From Pseudobdellovibrionaceae bacterium (GTDB taxonomy: Bacteria; Bdellovibrionota; Bdellovibrionia; Bdellovibrionales; Bdellovibrionaceae): a DNA stretch of 64,000 nt. The stretch lies in contig JAHBUS010000002.1 in assembly GCA_019637955.1 (NCBI GenBank), positions 186,001 through 250,000 of the forward strand. Reading direction: 5' to 3'. Below the pieces are notes generated by a model. It worked only from the letters and a program-made list of their open reading frames with translations, was not told where the DNA came from and did no database searches. Each line of letters opens with the position of its first letter. The first letter of the stretch is position 1. Shown here in pieces: positions 8,232-15,042 of the stretch. The position numbers and the translations under genes were made by a program.

Positions 8232-9332
8232 TTGAAATTTTTGGCGGTTTTGTTTTTTTTGATGGCGGCAGTTCTTTCGCCCGCGCTCGCCCAAGAGAAG
8301 GCACGCCCGCGCCTTCTCTGGCAGGGAGATCTCCGTTTGCGCACGCAAATGGAAAACGACGACAACAAAGATTCTCGTCTCGTCGAGCGCCTGCGCCTGC
8401 GCGTGGGAGTGACCGCACGCCTGCAGGACGATCTCACCGCCGAAATTCGCATGGCGACCGCCACGGGGAACCGCAGCGCCAACCAAACGCTCGGCGATAA
8501 AGACGGTCCCGGTTCGTCCCGCCGTTTTATCGGCTTGGATGTGGCTTACGCGGACTGGAAAGCGCTGCCGTTTTTGGAGGTTTTCGCGGGTCGGATCCCG
8601 CAATTTCAGTACAAAGCGGCGGGGAGCGAGATTCTTCTGGACGATGACGTCGCGCTCGAGGGCGTGGGCGTTCAGATGCAGCGGGCTTTGAACGGAACGT
8701 GGTCGGTTTTTGCCAATATCGGATCGTTGATCATCCGTGAGAACTACGATTCCTTTTACTCCGAAGAGCAAACCGACAACATGCTCAACTTCGGCCAGCT
8801 TGGGTTCTCGTTCGAGGGAGACGATTTCGGTGTCACCGTTGGCGGCGGATTTTACAATTACGTCGGGCTGCAAGGGATGAACTTCTCGGACATCGCCGCG
8901 GGGGCCACCGCCCGTGGGAACTCCGAGAGCGCACCCGGCGTGATCAAGAATAACTACGTTCCTCGCGAGGCGTTTGTGGAGCTGCGCCGTCCTTGGGGTT
9001 CTTGGGACACGCAACTCGGCATCGAGTACCTGGTGAATAGCGAGACGAACGACCCGAACCAAGCGTGGTGGGTGTCGGCCTCGCTGGGGCAAAAGAGCTG
9101 GGACACGACCTTCGCATGGGGTCAGAGCGAGTCGGACGCCGTCCCCTCCATGTTTACGCAGTCGAGTTTTGGCAATGGGCAAACCGACAGCCGGGGAGTC
9201 CTGGTGTCGGGGCGTTGGAAGTTCGCCCGAGGGGTTTCGGTCCGGCTCACGCAGATGGCCTGCCGCTTGAAATACACGACGGACAACACCCAGTACCTGC
9301 GCACCCACCTCGACCTCAGCGTCTCCTTCTAA
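8232..9332 (+). CDS. Outer-membrane porin, paralogue of the 1598 gene
   Basis: A 366-residue protein starting at a TTG, with AGGAG just before it, seven bases after the haem-barrel gene. The signal peptide ends ALAQ near residue 20. The chain shares with the 1598 porin the GDLRLR, LRLRVGVTA, NQTLGD, SRRFIGLDVAYADW and REN(Y/F)DS blocks and ends in a strand closing VSF. The spacing places it in the same operon as the cytochromes. It likely forms a channel in the outer membrane; its substrate cannot be told. Confidence 0.78.
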   Translation: MKFLAVLFFLMAAVLSPALAQEKARPRLLWQGDLRLRTQMENDDNKDSRLVERLRLRVGVTARLQDDLTAEIRMATATGNRSANQTLGDKDGPGSSRRFIGLDVAYADWKALPFLEVFAGRIPQFQYKAAGSEILLDDDVALEGVGVQMQRALNGTWSVFANIGSLIIRENYDSFYSEEQTDNMLNFGQLGFSFEGDDFGVTVGGGFYNYVGLQGMNFSDIAAGATARGNSESAPGVIKNNYVPREAFVELRRPWGSWDTQLGIEYLVNSETNDPNQAWWVSASLGQKSWDTTFAWGQSESDAVPSMFTQSSFGNGQTDSRGVLVSGRWKFARGVSVRLTQMACRLKYTTDNTQYLRTHLDLSVSF

Positions 9333-9353
9333 ACGCGATTCCACTGTTATAAG

Positions 9354-9371
9354 TTAAGAACGACTTAAGAA
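9354..9371 (+). promoter_or_regulatory. Direct repeat TTAAGAA with 11-bp period
   Basis: TTAAGAA at 9354-9360 is repeated at 9365-9371 with a CGAC spacer. Two 7-bp half-sites at 11-bp spacing suit a dimeric OmpR/PhoB-type regulator. The site lies about 80 bp before a response-regulator gene. That regulator lacks a DNA-binding domain, so another protein would have to bind here. Confidence 0.35.
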
Positions 9372-9449
9372 GCCAGCTTTCGATCCAATTTTGGGTGAAG
9401 TTTTGGTGTTCCGATTGCTCCCAAGCATAACTGTGCCATCCTGAAGGGG

Positions 9450-9842
9450 ATGGCCACATCCGGTGAAAGCATACGCATTCTGTTCGTTGACGACGATCGG
9501 GAGTTTCTCGAGGTTCTGCGCGACTATTTTGAAGGCGAAGGCCATCAAGTCATCACCGCTCCCAGTGCGGAATCGGCACTGGGCTTTTTGAAAATAACGA
9601 AAGTCGACTTGATCGTTTCCGATATGGACATGCCGCGCATGAACGGCGTTCAACTTTTGCAAGAGCTGCAAACGCTTGGCAGTGAAGTTCCGTTCGTGTT
9701 TTTGTCGGCGCAAACGGCGATGACCGCAAGGCGGGCCGCCGAGCTTGGCGCCGCCGGGTACTTTGAAAAGCCGCAGCGTCTGGATCTTATGCGTTCGGGA
9801 CTGATTAAGATCTCGGAAGCCCTTCAAACGAAATCGCCGTGA
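9450..9842 (+). CDS. Single-domain response regulator (CheY-like)
   Basis: 130 residues, one REC domain and nothing else. The acidic pocket is DDD at 14-16, the phosphoacceptor is Asp58 in VSDMDMP, and the conserved lysine is in YFEKPQ. With no output domain it must act by binding a partner. No histidine kinase is nearby. AAGGGG abuts the ATG with almost no spacing, so the start is slightly uncertain, but no other start keeps the REC domain whole. The last 38 bp overlap the 3' end of the convergent ATP-grasp gene. Confidence 0.85.
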   Translation: MATSGESIRILFVDDDREFLEVLRDYFEGEGHQVITAPSAESALGFLKITKVDLIVSDMDMPRMNGVQLLQELQTLGSEVPFVFLSAQTAMTARRAAELGAAGYFEKPQRLDLMRSGLIKISEALQTKSP

Positions 9843-10977
9843 AGCCGCCGCCCTCGGTGCGCAGGTTGGTCACCTGGCCTTGATAGAGGCGCGCCATCAC
9901 GGTCTGCACCTCATCGCCGTAAGCATAAAAACGCAGGTCGTACTTCATCGAAGTGGGTGTTCCGTTCACGTCAAACTTGAGTTCGGGCGCCGGGATAAAC
10001 TCCTGGGCGATCATGTCTTGCGGAATCAGCTCTTCAAACATTTTGCGTGAGATCGATCCGCCCCGGTAGCTCTGTTTGGCGCCGAAGGAGCGTTTCGGCT
10101 TGATGAAGAGGCTTTTGCGTTGGGCCCAAAGCGTCTCGGCAGATTCGGCATTCAGATCAAACACACGCGGCAGGTGGCGGCGGAGCGCTCGAATGGAGTC
10201 TTCGCTGAGGCCGATCGATTCAAAAAAGCCCGGCACGGCCCAGTCGATTTGGCGCTGCTTGTCCGCGAGAAGCAAGTATTGGTACGGGTGCGGAGACAGC
10301 GCCGCCGTCTTTTGCACCCATGCTCGGCGAAGCTGAGCCAGGCGCTCGGTCTCCAAATAAAAATCGGTGTCACGGTTGTAGATGAACGAAAATCCCGAAG
10401 GATCGAGGGCGGAGTCGCGGACGGCGACGTCCCAGCCCCACGACTTGAACCACTGTTCGTACACCAAAAACTCGAGAAAAAGTTTTTGCGCTTCGGGGGC
10501 CTCGTCAACGATCGCGGCCTTGAGAGGCGCGCCCGGCCCGAGAACCGCGCTCAGCTCGCGGCGCACGCACGCTTCGAAGGCTCGCGATGAAAACTCGGGA
10601 TTCGGCTTCGCTAAATTTTGGGCTTCGTAAAGTTCGTCGCCCAGAGCGAGAAAGGAGGCGTTGGTGTTGATCTCGATCAGTTTCAGCGTGCCGCTTGCGT
10701 CCAGGTGAAAATCATAAGACATCGCGATCGAATCGTGGCCCGGGTCGATGAGATGTCGATCTTGGGTTTCGCGCTCCAGCGTGCGCGCGTAACGCGAAGA
10801 ATGGCGCAGCTCATGACAGGCGCGGACAAAATCGGTCGCTTGCATCCACACGGCGTGCGGAAGTTTGAGAACCTGATTGGACACCAGCGTTTCGGCCGCC
10901 AGGCTCTCCAAACGCTCGAGAGCAAGCGCGGGGAATTTACGGTGCAGGTGATCGAGGAGAAGACGCCGGGTGTTCAT
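9805..10977 (-). CDS. ATP-grasp-fold ligase of unknown substrate
   Basis: 390 residues. The C-terminal half carries ATP-grasp features: FIKPKRSFGAKQSYRGG (nucleotide-binding loop), IAQEFIPAPEL, and MKYDLRFYAYGDEVQTV followed by a run ending NLRTEGGGF, the metal and phosphate site. Near residue 100 KLIEINTNAS resembles a pre-ATP-grasp segment as in glutathionylspermidine-synthase-like proteins. Such enzymes join a carboxylate to an amine using ATP. It stands alone, divergent from exonuclease III (45 bp between starts), so context does not reveal the substrate. No signal peptide: cytoplasmic. Confidence 0.68.
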   Translation of the reverse strand: MNTRRLLLDHLHRKFPALALERLESLAAETLVSNQVLKLPHAVWMQATDFVRACHELRHSSRYARTLERETQDRHLIDPGHDSIAMSYDFHLDASGTLKLIEINTNASFLALGDELYEAQNLAKPNPEFSSRAFEACVRRELSAVLGPGAPLKAAIVDEAPEAQKLFLEFLVYEQWFKSWGWDVAVRDSALDPSGFSFIYNRDTDFYLETERLAQLRRAWVQKTAALSPHPYQYLLLADKQRQIDWAVPGFFESIGLSEDSIRALRRHLPRVFDLNAESAETLWAQRKSLFIKPKRSFGAKQSYRGGSISRKMFEELIPQDMIAQEFIPAPELKFDVNGTPTSMKYDLRFYAYGDEVQTVMARLYQGQVTNLRTEGGGFTAISFEGLPRS

Positions 10978-11022
10978 CAGAACATTGTTGCCTCACTTCG
11001 AAAAATAAGCCAAGACGGGGGT

Positions 11023-11790
11023 ATGAAAATCGTGTCGTGGAACGTCAATGGCATTCGCGCCTGCTATAAAAAAGGTCTCATGGAGTTCGTCACCCGTGAG
11101 CAACCGGACTTTCTCTGTCTTCAGGAGACCAAAGCTCACATGGAGCAGGTCGAAGAGGGCGCGCGCCTTCTCGGTTATAAAAATTCGTTCTGGTCGTCGG
11201 CGGTTCGCAAAGGCTATTCGGGCGTTGCGACCTTCTACAACAACGAGGTGGGCGAACTTATGCGCGGCTGGGGTCAAGCCGAATACGATTCCGAAGGGCG
11301 CATCGTGATCACGCCCACGAAAGAGTTCGATCTCTATAATATCTACTTTCCCAACGGCGGTTCGGGAGACGTTCGTCACAATTTCAAACAGCAGTTTTTG
11401 CAAGACCTCAACAAGCATCTCGAAGGCGAGATCAAAAAGGGCAAGAAGATCGTCTTGGTTGGTGATTACAACGTCGCCCACCGCGAGATCGACGTTTACG
11501 ATCCCTTGCGCCTCTCGGCGGAGAGCGGTTTTCTTCCGGAAGAACGCGCTTGGTTCGATTCTTTCTTGGCGCTCGGTTTTGTCGACACCTTCCGCCACTT
11601 TCATCCCGACGACAAAGACCGTTACACGTGGTGGTCTTACCGTGAACTCGCGCGGATCAGCAACCGGGGATGGCGGATCGACTACGTTTGCATCACCGAA
11701 AATTTGCTTCCGAATTTAAAGTCGGCGCAGGTCCATGACGACGTCGAGGGCTCGGACCACTGTCCCGTTTCGGCCGTGTTGGAGTTTTGA
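11023..11790 (+). CDS. xthA: Exodeoxyribonuclease III (AP endonuclease)
   Basis: 255 residues from the ATG at 11023, where GGGGG precedes the start and the family motif begins at once: MKIVSWNVNGIRA. The frame is open further upstream, but that part is antisense to the ATP-grasp gene. Signature residues are all present: LQETK (metal-binding Glu), GDYNVAH, RIDYV, and the terminal GSDHCPV with the catalytic Asp-His. The enzyme incises abasic sites and removes 3' blocks in base-excision repair. Its stop overlaps the start of fxsA. Confidence 0.93.
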   Translation: MKIVSWNVNGIRACYKKGLMEFVTREQPDFLCLQETKAHMEQVEEGARLLGYKNSFWSSAVRKGYSGVATFYNNEVGELMRGWGQAEYDSEGRIVITPTKEFDLYNIYFPNGGSGDVRHNFKQQFLQDLNKHLEGEIKKGKKIVLVGDYNVAHREIDVYDPLRLSAESGFLPEERAWFDSFLALGFVDTFRHFHPDDKDRYTWWSYRELARISNRGWRIDYVCITENLLPNLKSAQVHDDVEGSDHCPVSAVLEF

Positions 11791-12311
11791 TGCCGCTGTT
11801 ATTGTTCTTTCTTTACCCGGTACTTGAAATCGCCCTTTGGTGGAAATTCATCTCGAACTTCGGCTTTGGCGATGCCGTCCTTTGGTGTCTGCTCAGCGCG
11901 ATCGTGGGCTTTTACATCGTGCGCTCGCAGGGTTCGGGGGCCATGGAGGAGTTTCAGCGCGCGGCCGCGGGCGGGACGATGCCTTCGAGCCGTATCGCCC
12001 ACCGCATTCTGATGAGCTTTGGCGGCTTTTTGCTCATCCTCCCGGGCGTGATCACCGATGTCGCGGGCGCGCTGTTGGTTCTGCCGGGCACGCGGCATCT
12101 GATCGTGTGGCTCGTTTACAAAAAGCTCGCCCGCACGTTGATGAAGGGTTTCGCGAGCGGCGGCGGTCCGGGCTTTTCGTTTACCTTTATGAGCGGCGGA
12201 GCGGCCGGTGGGTTTTCGCGACCGGGGCCCACGTCCGATCCGAATGTCATCGACGTGGAAGCCCGCGTGATTGAAGACGACCAGCCTCGCATTGATTCAA
12301 AAAAAGAATAA
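11790..12311 (+). CDS. fxsA: FxsA family membrane protein
   Basis: 173 residues. The ATG at 11790 overlaps the xthA stop (TGATG); a TTG three bases upstream is the alternative. It has the FxsA pattern: FLYPVLEIALWW, then GFYIVRSQG, then GGFLLILPGVITDVAGALLVLP, giving about four hydrophobic segments and a Gly-rich, acidic cytoplasmic tail. In E. coli FxsA influences phage T7 exclusion; its normal role is poorly known. Translational coupling to xthA suggests co-expression, not shared function. Confidence 0.82.
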   Translation: MPLLLFFLYPVLEIALWWKFISNFGFGDAVLWCLLSAIVGFYIVRSQGSGAMEEFQRAAAGGTMPSSRIAHRILMSFGGFLLILPGVITDVAGALLVLPGTRHLIVWLVYKKLARTLMKGFASGGGPGFSFTFMSGGAAGGFSRPGPTSDPNVIDVEARVIEDDQPRIDSKKE

Positions 12312-12398
12312 TAACTTGAACTCTATTCATTTCTATTTGTGGCTGGGGGGCCGTACAAGGCCTTCAACAAACACAAACACCTTCACAAGGGGAATAGA

Positions 12399-12863
12399 AT
12401 GAAAGCATTGATCGTCGCGTTGGCCGTTCTCGGAACATCTTTTATCGCGAAAGCAGACGGCTTCGTCTGCACGAGCGAGTCCGGTTTGGTTCTCAAAGTT
12501 TACAATCACACCGAAGCGCAAAAGGGCACCCGCTCGGCCGCGGTCATGATTGTTTCGAACTCGGGTGTCGGCCATGGCAATAAAACCATCGCGACCTTCA
12601 CGGATGCGAAAAGCACCGTGTCGTCTTACAAGCAAACGTACATCGGCAAAGTGGACCTGCGCGTGTTGGAGTCCAACCGCAAAGGCGAACTGATCGGTGG
12701 CACCAAGTTGGGACAGCTCGACATGATCATCCTTTCGGTCGACTTTTCGTACGCGGCGCCCTTGGCTCATGGCCAAGACGTCGGCGCGACTTTGACTTTG
12801 CAGAAACGCAACGGCGAAGAGCTCATCGAAGACGTGAACTGCCTCCGCTACTTGAAGAACTAA
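12399..12863 (+). CDS. Secreted protein of unknown function
   Basis: 154 residues from the ATG at 12399, preceded by AAGGGGAA. The signal peptide ends near FIAKA-D (residue 20). The mature domain is beta-rich with two cysteines (FVCTSES near the start, VNCLRYLKN at the end) that could form a disulphide joining the termini. I recognise no family. A strong terminator follows at once, so it is the last gene of its transcript. Confidence 0.72.
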   Translation: MKALIVALAVLGTSFIAKADGFVCTSESGLVLKVYNHTEAQKGTRSAAVMIVSNSGVGHGNKTIATFTDAKSTVSSYKQTYIGKVDLRVLESNRKGELIGGTKLGQLDMIILSVDFSYAAPLAHGQDVGATLTLQKRNGEELIEDVNCLRYLKN

Positions 12864-12887
12864 AATTTTTCGAAAAGCATCGAAGAA

Positions 12888-12914
12888 AAGCCCGGACTGG
12901 TTCCGGGCTTTTGT
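12888..12914 (+). terminator. Intrinsic terminator
   Basis: AAGCCCGGA pairs with TCCGGGCTT around a five-base loop, followed by TTGT. It ends the 12399 gene. Confidence 0.8.
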
Positions 12915-13006
12915 CGTTCCTGGACCCCAAATTTCCCTCTGAAAAACGCCGCTTCGTAGAAATTTGCCACTCCCAAGGCGCCGCCTGCACGGTGCGAATT
13001 TTGGCG

Positions 13007-13023
13007 TTGGCAGCGGCTTTGCC
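13007..13023 (+). promoter_or_regulatory. Sigma-54 (RpoN) -24/-12 promoter
   Basis: TTGGCAGCGGCTTTGCC: GG at 13009-13010 and GC at 13021-13022 are exactly ten bases apart, with TGGCA and TTTGC around them, a close match to TGGCAC-N5-TTGC. The expected start near 13034 would leave a leader of about 42 bases to the ATG at 13076. The same element precedes the paralogue at 13770. Confidence 0.7.
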
Positions 13024-13075
13024 TCTTAGTGATTTCGAGAGTTGATGAGATTTAACCAAGGACAAGGGGGAATCT

Positions 13076-13516
13076 ATGTTGAGAGCAGCAATCGTCTTTT
13101 TTGTGATCGGGTTGGTTGCGATGTTACTGGGAGCCACGGGTTTCGGCGGCCTCTCGGTTGAAATCGGACGGACCTTGCTTTTCGTCTTCTTGGTGCTCGC
13201 GGTCTTGAGCTTCCTCGTGTCGCTCTTTACCGGACGCACGACCCGAACCTTACCGGCGGTGCTCCTGGCCGTAGGTCTGGGTGGGCTCCTGTCCGTTCCG
13301 CAAGTGAGCGGCGCGGCTGAGACCACCACCAAAACCTATCAGAATCACGAGTCCAAGAAAGTGGGCGATTCGAAATATCGAACCACCAAGGAACGTGTCT
13401 GCGAAAAGGTGGATGGTGAAACGGTGTGTACCGTGAAGCGGGTCAAGGACAGCGTCCAGCGCACCTTTGATAAGTCCCCCGATGAACCCATCATGAACAA
13501 TCGGGAGCCTCGATAA
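13076..13516 (+). CDS. DUF1328 (YtjA-like) membrane protein with exported basic tail, copy 1
   Basis: 146 residues. The first 50 residues (MLRAAIVFFVIGLVAMLLGATGF... to FLVSLFTGR) are two hydrophobic helices matching the small DUF1328/YtjA family, normally only about 55 residues long. Here a third hydrophobic segment ends VSGAAE and a hydrophilic, charged tail with two cysteines follows (VCEK, VCTVKRVKD). ACAAGGGGG precedes the ATG. The paralogue at 13770 has the same architecture. Function is unknown; a sigma-54 promoter suggests induction under envelope or nutrient stress, which is inference. Confidence 0.78.
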   Translation: MLRAAIVFFVIGLVAMLLGATGFGGLSVEIGRTLLFVFLVLAVLSFLVSLFTGRTTRTLPAVLLAVGLGGLLSVPQVSGAAETTTKTYQNHESKKVGDSKYRTTKERVCEKVDGETVCTVKRVKDSVQRTFDKSPDEPIMNNREPR

Positions 13517-13541
13517 GGCTCCGCCGACGGGTTCATTCAAG

Positions 13542-13572
13542 ACGCCTTGGTCTAGCCGACCAGGGCGTTTCC
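13542..13572 (+). terminator. Hairpin, probable weak terminator
   Basis: ACGCCTTGGTC pairs with GACCAGGGCGT over eleven positions around TAGCC, followed by a short TTCC tail. It separates the two DUF1328-like genes, so each is likely transcribed on its own. Confidence 0.55.
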
Positions 13573-13690
13573 ATTTGTGGCAGGTGTGTCAAACGACACC
13601 AAAAAGCCCCAGGGCCCTATCGGCCTCGCCCATTTTGCCCCGGCTTATTGTCTCAAATCAAATTTAGATGCCGAAGGCCTTAAAATCCGG

Positions 13691-13707
13691 GTGGCAAAGG
13701 CTTTGCC
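13691..13707 (+). promoter_or_regulatory. Sigma-54 (RpoN) -24/-12 promoter
   Basis: GTGGCAAAGGCTTTGCC: GG at 13693-13694 and GC at 13705-13706 are ten bases apart, with TGGCA and TTTGC flanks. Predicted start near 13718, 52 bases before the ATG at 13770. It matches the site upstream of the first copy base for base at almost every conserved position. Confidence 0.7.
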
Positions 13708-13769
13708 TTAATGACCGTCGTAAACAACAGCTTGGGGCATGGCCCTAGAGTTTAAAAAAGGAGTTAAAG

Positions 13770-14210
13770 ATGTTACGTGCAGCAATTTTGTTCTTCGTGA
13801 TCGGTTTGGTAGCGATGCTTCTCGGTGCGACGGGTTTCGCCGGCTTGTCGGTGGATATCGGTAAAACACTGTTGATCGTGTTCTTGATCCTCGCCGTTCT
13901 GTCTTTCTTGGTGTCTTTGTTCCAAGGCCGTTCACCCAAAGTTTTGCCCGCAATTTTGCTGGCTTTCGGTGTGGGCGCTCTGGCCATCCCTCAGCAATCG
14001 TATGCCAATGAGCCTTCGGTGACTGAGCAAGCCAAAGAAGCGGGCCGCGATGTGAAAAAGGTCACGAAGAAGACCGTTCGCAACGTGAAAGATAAAACCT
14101 GCGAAATGGTGAACGGCAAAATGGAATGCGCCGTTAAAAAAGTAAAACACAAAGCAGAAAACGCAGTTGATGAAGCTGCGGACGCTGTGAACGAACCCAA
14201 AACAAACTAA
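13770..14210 (+). CDS. DUF1328 (YtjA-like) membrane protein with exported basic tail, copy 2
   Basis: 146 residues, the same length as copy 1 and nearly identical over the first 50 (MLRAAILFFVIGLVAMLLGA, then FLVSLFQGR). After the third hydrophobic segment ending SYANE comes a Lys/Glu/Ala-rich tail likely to be helical, with KDKTCEM and MECAVKK keeping the two cysteines of copy 1. AAAGGAG precedes the ATG. Tails diverge much more than membrane parts, so the copies probably share a location but contact different partners. Confidence 0.78.
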   Translation: MLRAAILFFVIGLVAMLLGATGFAGLSVDIGKTLLIVFLILAVLSFLVSLFQGRSPKVLPAILLAFGVGALAIPQQSYANEPSVTEQAKEAGRDVKKVTKKTVRNVKDKTCEMVNGKMECAVKKVKHKAENAVDEAADAVNEPKTN

Positions 14211-14255
14211 TCCAATCTTTGATCAGATCCTCTGATCAATCCCAAGTCCCATCCT

Positions 14256-14289
14256 CGAGCGCTTCCGTCGGTAGTCGGCGGGAGCGCTC
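14256..14289 (+). terminator. Hairpin before the main terminator
   Basis: GAGCGCTTCCG pairs imperfectly with CGGGAGCGCTC. It has no T-run of its own and precedes the stronger terminator at 14303. Confidence 0.4.
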
Positions 14290-14302
14290 TCCCCGAAAAT
14301 CT

Positions 14303-14336
14303 AAAAAGGCCCGCTGAAAAGCGGGCCTTTTTCTTT
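14303..14336 (+). terminator. Intrinsic terminator (bidirectional)
   Basis: AAAAAGGCCCGC pairs perfectly with GCGGGCCTTTTT around TGAAAA and is followed by more T. The A-run on the other side lets it also end the convergent 14361 gene. Confidence 0.9.
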
Positions 14337-14360
14337 TGAACTCTTTGATGTCGAGGCTTC

Positions 14361-14855
14361 TTATCGAGCGAGACCTGATGATTGGTCGGGCTCGTTGACT
14401 GGATGGCTTGTCACTTTCACAAAGCCAAAGAAGTGATAAGTGTCCTGAGTCTCATCATCATCCTCACCCACGGTCGTGTTGACGCCGATGCGAGCGACGA
14501 GCGCGGCTTCTTCGATCATCCCGGTTCCTGAACAGCCGCCGACCATGGGGATGAGATACTCATTGTAATGGCTCGTGGCGCTGCCCTTGCCTGAATAAGT
14601 GACCATTTTACCGTCGATGTTCAAATTGCCTAAGGAGCCACCGCAATCTTTGTAGTCTGTTCGCACCTTCTTGATGGCGTTGCGAATCGAGGCATTCTTT
14701 TTGAGAAGACGTGCCCATGCTTGCTTCATCGAGCTCGCTTTGACGGTTTCGATGGCGTCATTGGCCGGGAAGCGTTCTGTTTTTTTGGTGGGTTCCGTTT
14801 TAGCGAAAGCGAAGGTTCCCAGAGCCAGCGTTAAGAGAAAAGCGGTCATTTTCAT
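14361..14855 (-). CDS. Secreted protein of unknown function
   Basis: 164 residues from the ATG at 14855, which has TTGGAG five bases upstream. An ATG at 14936 would add 27 residues without a ribosome binding site. The signal peptide ends TFAFA-K near residue 18. Two cysteines (DCGGSL and GGCSGTG) may pair. The C terminus holds an acidic EDDDETQD patch. I see no known domain. Convergent with the DUF1328-like genes across a shared terminator. Confidence 0.7.
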   Translation of the reverse strand: MKMTAFLLTLALGTFAFAKTEPTKKTERFPANDAIETVKASSMKQAWARLLKKNASIRNAIKKVRTDYKDCGGSLGNLNIDGKMVTYSGKGSATSHYNEYLIPMVGGCSGTGMIEEAALVARIGVNTTVGEDDDETQDTYHFFGFVKVTSHPVNEPDQSSGLAR

Positions 14856-15020
14856 CGGCACTCCAAGGTCAAGGTTGAAGCTTGATGGTAAGACCCTCGC
14901 GGCCACCCGCAGAGTCCTAATGCAAGCCATCAACAAGCATCTGTTTCGTCTCTAGGAGCCTAAGTGGAGTTGCGCCAGGTAACACCATCCGTCACCGAAT
15001 CGGAGGCTGATCGCGTTACA

Positions 15021-15042
15021 AAAAGGTGCCAGGCACCTTTTA
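15021..15042. repeat. Stop-codon-linked palindrome, copy 1
   Basis: A 17-nt palindrome, AAGGTGCC-A-GGCACCTT at 15023-15039, is immediately followed by TTA, the complement of the TAA stop of the minus-strand PBP gene. Read in the gene's direction: TAA, then AAGGTGCCTGGCACCTT. Copies at 20221 and 26910 have the same arrangement. Confidence 0.85.

Noticed and set aside
6902-9344. Two long minus-strand frames (526 and 449 codons) over the haem-barrel and porin genes
   Set aside because: Both are shadows of strongly supported plus-strand genes with signal peptides and CxxCH motifs; compositions are Arg/Gly-rich and without domains.
10618-11022. N-terminal extension of exonuclease III
   Set aside because: The added 135 residues are antisense to the ATP-grasp gene; the family motif and a ribosome binding site place the start at 11023.
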